NCBI RefSeq assembly: GCF_032854445.1 | Contig: NC_088304.1 | Span: forward strand, 3,782,001 to 3,846,000 | Direction: 5' to 3' | From: Liolophura sinensis | Taxonomy: Eukaryota > Mollusca > Polyplacophora > Chitonida > Chitonidae | DNA length: 64,000 bases | In this document: in pieces, positions 42,901 to 48,900 of the stretch | Position numbering within the stretch: position 1 is the first letter of the stretch | Layout of the letters: each line of letters starts with the position of its first letter | Program-made: the position numbers and the translations under genes | The notes under the pieces: generated by a model | Told to the model about the DNA's origin: nothing | The model's input: only the letters and a program-made list of their open reading frames with translations | The model's database searches: none

Positions 42901-45900
42901 AAGTTATAGGAAAGTGATAGAATACAGAGACCAGAAAAAGTGGTTACACTTGGAGAGTAATCTGTATCCTTGCTACTTTGTCAGCGTAGTAGATTTGGAG
43001 ATCATACCTGTTTACATTGCTGCAAAAAAAACAATTACATTTCTGATTATTTAATAGACATTCCATCAATTATGTAGTAAAACTATAAAAAATACATGTG
43101 TGTAAAAAATAAATAATGTTTAATGTTCTAGAAATTCTAATGTGAGGAAATTTTACTTTATTTAATTTTTTGTTTATTTAAAGAGGACTGGCATTTATTA
43201 CAAAGGTTGTCTGTCCTTTTCCTTAGTATTGTTTTCTTGTTTAGGCCAAAACACAGTAAATGCTGCATTAGATTTGGAAAAATGCTGCTAAAATTATGAT
43301 TGTAAAACCTTCTTGTTTCCCCTCAATGTGCTCCTTGGTGTTTTAGCTCACAGGACTGTGGGGTGAGATCATCAAGAAGAAAAAGATAATCGCTGAGCCG
43401 CGACGAGGAGACAAGGCAGACTTTGATGACCTTCTCAAATACTTTTATGGTGTGATCGAGGGGGGAGCTGAGGATGACGATTATGGTGGGTCAGAAATTT
43501 TGTTGTTTCACTTTGATGACACAACTTGTTGTTTGCTACTTGAATTCCAATGAAGCATTCAACTAAAACTCAAATGGAATTTCACAAACTTTTGTAATTT
43601 TGCAGATACATGTAGGTGGGAAGAAAGAGGCTATACGACAAGCCCCAGGTTAACTTTGGAACATGTACTTCGCCTGTGTAGAGGTTATACATGTACTAGT
43701 TAGTCCATGGCCAAGAGGGTAAGCACCCCAGCACGGCGCATTGACCCAGGTTCCTCTCACCAATGTGGTCGGTGTGAGTTCAAGTCCTGCTTATGCTGGC
43801 TTCCTGTCCGGCCGAACGTGGGAAGGATTATCAAGTCCAGCTTATGCTGGCTTCCTGTCCGGCCGAACGTGGGAAGGTTTATCAAGTCCAGCTTATGCTG
43901 GCTTCCTGTCCAGCCAAACATGGGAAGGTTTATTACAGCCTGCAGATGGTCATGGGTTTCCCCCTGGGTTCTGCCAGGTTTTCTCCCACCATATAAATCC
44001 TGGTCGCCATGGTATAAGTGAAATATATATTCTTGAGTGCAGCGTAAAACACCAATCAAATAAATGCTTGCTAGTCAAATAAAATTTTCTTTATTTTTGC
44101 AAGAATTGCTTATATTATTGCCTTCCATTAAAAGATTCTAAAGTTTGGAAATGTTTTAATTTGAGTCAGTTTTAAGAACTTTATAACAGATTTTGAATGA
44201 AAACACATGCAAATACGACACTGACGATAAAAACGATATTTTGTGAAAGGTAAATATTCTAATAAACTAAAAAAATTCTGTTGGATTTGTGATGATTGAT
44301 CTTTTGCCAGTAATGTGCAGCATATCCATTTTAATGTTTAAACATTTAGAAGATTTACAGTATTATTCATTGATCCCCATTCGCGGGTACTCTACAAACC
44401 AAGAAAAAACCCACCCCCAAAACCACCACCCTCCAACCTCCACCCAACCCTCCCACTCAACACCCAGCACCATACCTCACCCAAAATGTTATTCGTGTTC
44501 GTTTAGACTAACATGCTTTGTCTTTGACGATGCCCACATTTATGTTGATAAACCCGTATATCATTTCTCCGTGTGATGACCCCTTCTACGAACAGACTAT
44601 GACGAGACGGATGGAGCTGATTCAGAAGTTGACGGGGCACTCTTCCTGGCCGTTTGTCGAGGTAAAGTCAGTGAAGGACTGGACTTTGCAGATAACAACG
44701 CCAGGGCTGGTCATCACAGTAAGAGATGAAGTACAATATTGGCTGAGATGCATATTAAAATATATAAATAAAATAAATCTTTTAACCTGGTTGCTACAAT
44801 CTTATCCTTGCTAGTTCAACAGCAATGATTATATCTGGAACGGATGGATCCACCACATCCAATGTCCTACAACCCCTTCTGGTGAAAATGTTACTTTTCA
44901 TTCCATTCCATGGGAAAGCAATTGTGAGGTTATGACATCACAAAAAATTTGAACATTTGTAACCAATGTGTGGGACATCCAGTTGGCCTACATTGAACAA
45001 TGTTGATTATGATTGGCTAAATATGTGTTCTTGATTGACATTTTGGAAAGGTCTATCTATCATCTACTTGGTAAAGGGCGATGGTTTTCACCAGCCATAA
45101 ATTGACATGGGTCATGTGAGAAAAAATATGTAGTACCAGAAAAGAGCATTCAGAAATGATCAACCAGTAATGATTAACCAGTAATGATCAACCAGTAGTG
45201 ATCGATGGGGGTCATTAATCTGTTTGGCTAGTGCAGAATGAATGAATGATTATGGCTTAATGCCTCATCGGCAATATTTCAGCCATATCGTGGCGACACT
45301 AGTGCAGAACTAATGGGTCGAATTTAATTCAGTTTTATTTAAAGCTGAATTACATTGGACTTTTGAATTACGTTGGAGCTGTAACTGACTTTTGCGGCGT
45401 GAGGCATGAATAGCTGGCAAACTTTGGAATGCTACATGTACGTGGATATGTTTTGGTTTCCAAGCCCTTTATTAATACAATGTGTATAATGAATTGTTTT
45501 CTCCATGGATTATGTACAATTTGTGTTTTACTCTAATTTCAGGTAGGAATTCCATTTCCGAATTTCAAGGATATTCAGGTAAGTGTTGTCAGAATAAAGG
45601 AATTAAATTGAAGAATTCTGTTAATGCTCCACACTGTGGTTCGTGAATATCGTATGATAACGTCATCTGAGCGTAACAATGTGAGACATTTTTGCTGAAA
45701 TACTTTATATGTGTCACGATATTTTATTCAAATAATGAATCCTAAGTGTTCTACTCTAAATAGTAAAATTACTAAGAAGGCTGTCAATATAATTGTTGAT
45801 ATTCCATTGACCATGTTTTATCGTAATATCCATAGTTGCTCACATGAGTAGCATTTAACACATGTGTAAGCCATGTTTAAAGCTTTGTTGAAGGTAGTGC

Positions 45901-48900
45901 AGAAAAAAAATGTTTTGTCAACTGGGCACTGAGCATCAAACACACAGTTTTTATATATATAGCAGTGAAAGGTACTGATGTTTGTACCGTTGTTTGCCAT
46001 TCAGGTATGTTTGACTCTTCACAGGTAGAGTTAAAGAGAAAGTATAACGACAGGTACAACAAACGAGCGTGGACTGTTGTCAGGCAGTGAGTGGTACGAG
46101 ATACAGGCGTACAGAGCTCTTAACCAGGCCCTGGGCAGGTGTATAAGACATAGGTCAGTTGTTNNNNNNNNNNNNNNNNNNNNNNNNNNNNNNNNNNNNN
46201 NNNNNNNNNNNNNNNNNNNNNNNNNNNNNNNNNNNNNNNNNNNNNNNNNNNNNNNNNNNNNNNNNNNNNNNNNNNNNNNNNNNNNNNNNNNNNNNNNNNN
46301 NNNNNNNNNNNNNNNNNNNNNNNNNNNNNNNNNNNNNNNNNNNNNNNNNNNNNNNNNNNNNNNAGTCCAGAAGAAAACTCAGAATTCCAATAAAAGGCCA
46401 AAAGGGGTGGATTTCCTTGATGACGGGGATGATGACAGACCAGCTGGTAACAAGGTTCAGAATCTCACTATAACATTTATATATGTATGTATTTATCTGT
46501 TTGGGAGGTTCTATCTGGCTCAGATAATTATCAAATTGATTGCTCACCATGACAACCAGGCCCTTGACCAATGAGTTTGTATGTTTGAATCCAGCTTTCA
46601 ATGGGTAAACCAACGTCCTTATGCCATGTTCAGCCAACCAAAACGTTTCAAATAAAAAAAGACACCCACAGAGGAATTTGTGCAGTGAACAGTATTGCTC
46701 AGATGTGCTCCTTAGATTCTTACTAATTTTATATACGTCCTTGTTTTGTGGAGGTGGGGGGGGGGGGGGGGGTTGTGTTTTTTTTTTTAAACTGCTGCAA
46801 CTTATGCTTTTACTGTTTTAGGAAGAGAAAACTTCAAAAGGAAATGTACGCTGTGTCAGATGTGGATCTGTCCTTGTACAAAATGCTGAAGGGTAATGTG
46901 TATATGTAAATTCATCAGGAACACAAGCCTGAAATAACTCATATTTCTGAGGTACAAGTGTATTTGGTGAGAGTTGCCTTTCTGGTGATCACCAGATTTC
47001 CTCCTTCCATAAGACTTTATTACCACTGTGAAGTTTAGTGGTAAGCTGTAAATTGCATGAGAGAGATAAGCTGTGACTTCATAGTAGTATACTTTTGACT
47101 TCATAGTAGTATACTTTTGACTTCATAGTAGTATACTTTTGACTTCATAGTAGTATACTTTTGACTTCATAGTAGTATACTTTTGACTTCATAGTAGTAT
47201 ACTTTTGACTTCATAGTAGTATACTTTTGACATCATAGTAGTATACTTTTGACTTCATAGTAGTATACTTTGGTAGTAAAGGAAACAGTTTTCAGTTGTA
47301 CTATGGAATCATCTCCAGAAATATAAAGTTTGATGGTAGTAAGCTATGCTAACTTCTATCAGGTACAGCAAAGTTTGTTTTTTTTTCAGTACACCTGATA
47401 GCCATTGCTTGTTAAAAACTATTTTGAAGTCTTTAAAATTTTTCCATTTTTTAAATTCATTTTATTGGGGCTTTTCACTGTACATGTACTCAAGAATTTA
47501 TGGCTTTAACAACTGTGGTCAGGATTGTCGATTGATGAGGTCATAAAACCACTCCCCTTTGACGGGTTTCTGATAAATCTGATTTATCTCTAGCTGAGCC
47601 AGTGAGTGTGACAGTGAGTGTGACAGGGAGTGTGACATTGATGTTCAGATATTCAGCGTCACTGTTTAAGCAGCAGTTGGTTGTGTCAAGACCGAAGCTT
47701 TAATAGTTAAATAGAGGTCTTTTGCATATACTCTTATAGCAACTCCCCATCACAATCAGCAGATTTATTTATTCATTTATTTATTTGATCAGTGTTCACT
47801 GACACGACAGCGGCCGGCATTATGATGGGAGGAAACCGGACAGAGCTCAGGGGAAACCCAGACCATTTGCAGGTTGCTGAGAGACCTCCCCATTTACGGC
47901 CGGAGAGGATACCAAATTTAAAACTCCTGTTATATTTTTCAGAAATGATTGACTGGTTATGGCTTTACACCAGCTCCGTTGCAGTATTTTTATAGTCGTA
48001 TAATTATGATGTACACTCAGGAGACGACGAAGGAACAATGAACACCTTTTACCACTGACTGCCAAACTGACCGCATCTGTACATTACAGGTACTGAGAAG
48101 AGGAAGAGACTGCCATCATTTCTCACATCCGTGTGGAATCAGCATATTTGCGAAAACGTGTTCATAAATCAGGGGCAGATAACCCAACAGCTCATTCCTG
48201 TCGCCTGCTCTTCAGATTGTTGTGGTAAGTTTTGGATCTCCAGGTACTGAAAGTTCTGCATATTTATTAGATTCATTACATTATTGTCTCAAGTGTTGCA
48301 CCTCATTGTGCCTGTATTTCTGATGGGAACTTTGCTGAACTGTGGAATGAAAGGAGATAATTCACTGTTAAGTGTATTATTTCGCGTTATGTGTATCTTC
48401 CCACTTCAGACTCCACAGTATTTCATGTTGAGTTTGGCTTAAAAGAAAAAGTCACTTTTGTCTTAAAGTCTCATGTCTCTGTGTGTTTCAGATGGAGTTC
48501 AGCTCAACAGTCAGTGGGACGTGACCAGTCAGTGTTGCATACAGTATCTCAGGTGTAAATCTTGTTCTCATGGAGACACAAATGTTATCCTAGGAGCACG
48601 CATTGCTCTAGCATCTGAAAACAGTGACTTTAAGCCCGGACAGGTAAGTCAATACAAATGTTATCCTAGGAGCACGCATTGCTCTAGCATCTGAAAACAG
48701 TGACTTTAAGCCCGGACAGGTAAGTCAATTCAAATGTTATCCTAGGAGCACGCATTGCTCTAGCATCTGAAAACAGTGACTTTAAGCCCGGACAGGTAAG
48801 TCAATACAAATGTTATCCTAGGAGCACGCATTGCTCTAGCATCTGAAAACAGTGACTTTAAGCCCGGACAGGTAAGTCAACACAAATGTTATCCTAGGAG

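Noticed and set aside
41714-42917. Three overlapping open frames of 335-396 residues on the plus strand
   Set aside because: They are the three frames of one 29-bp minisatellite that lacks stops. The Ser/Trp/Phe-rich products are repeat translations, not genes. Only the last 72 bases are BRIP1 exon.
46077-46637. Open frames running through the N gap
   Set aside because: They consist mostly of undetermined residues and merely join the ends of exon 24 and exon 25 across an unknown distance.
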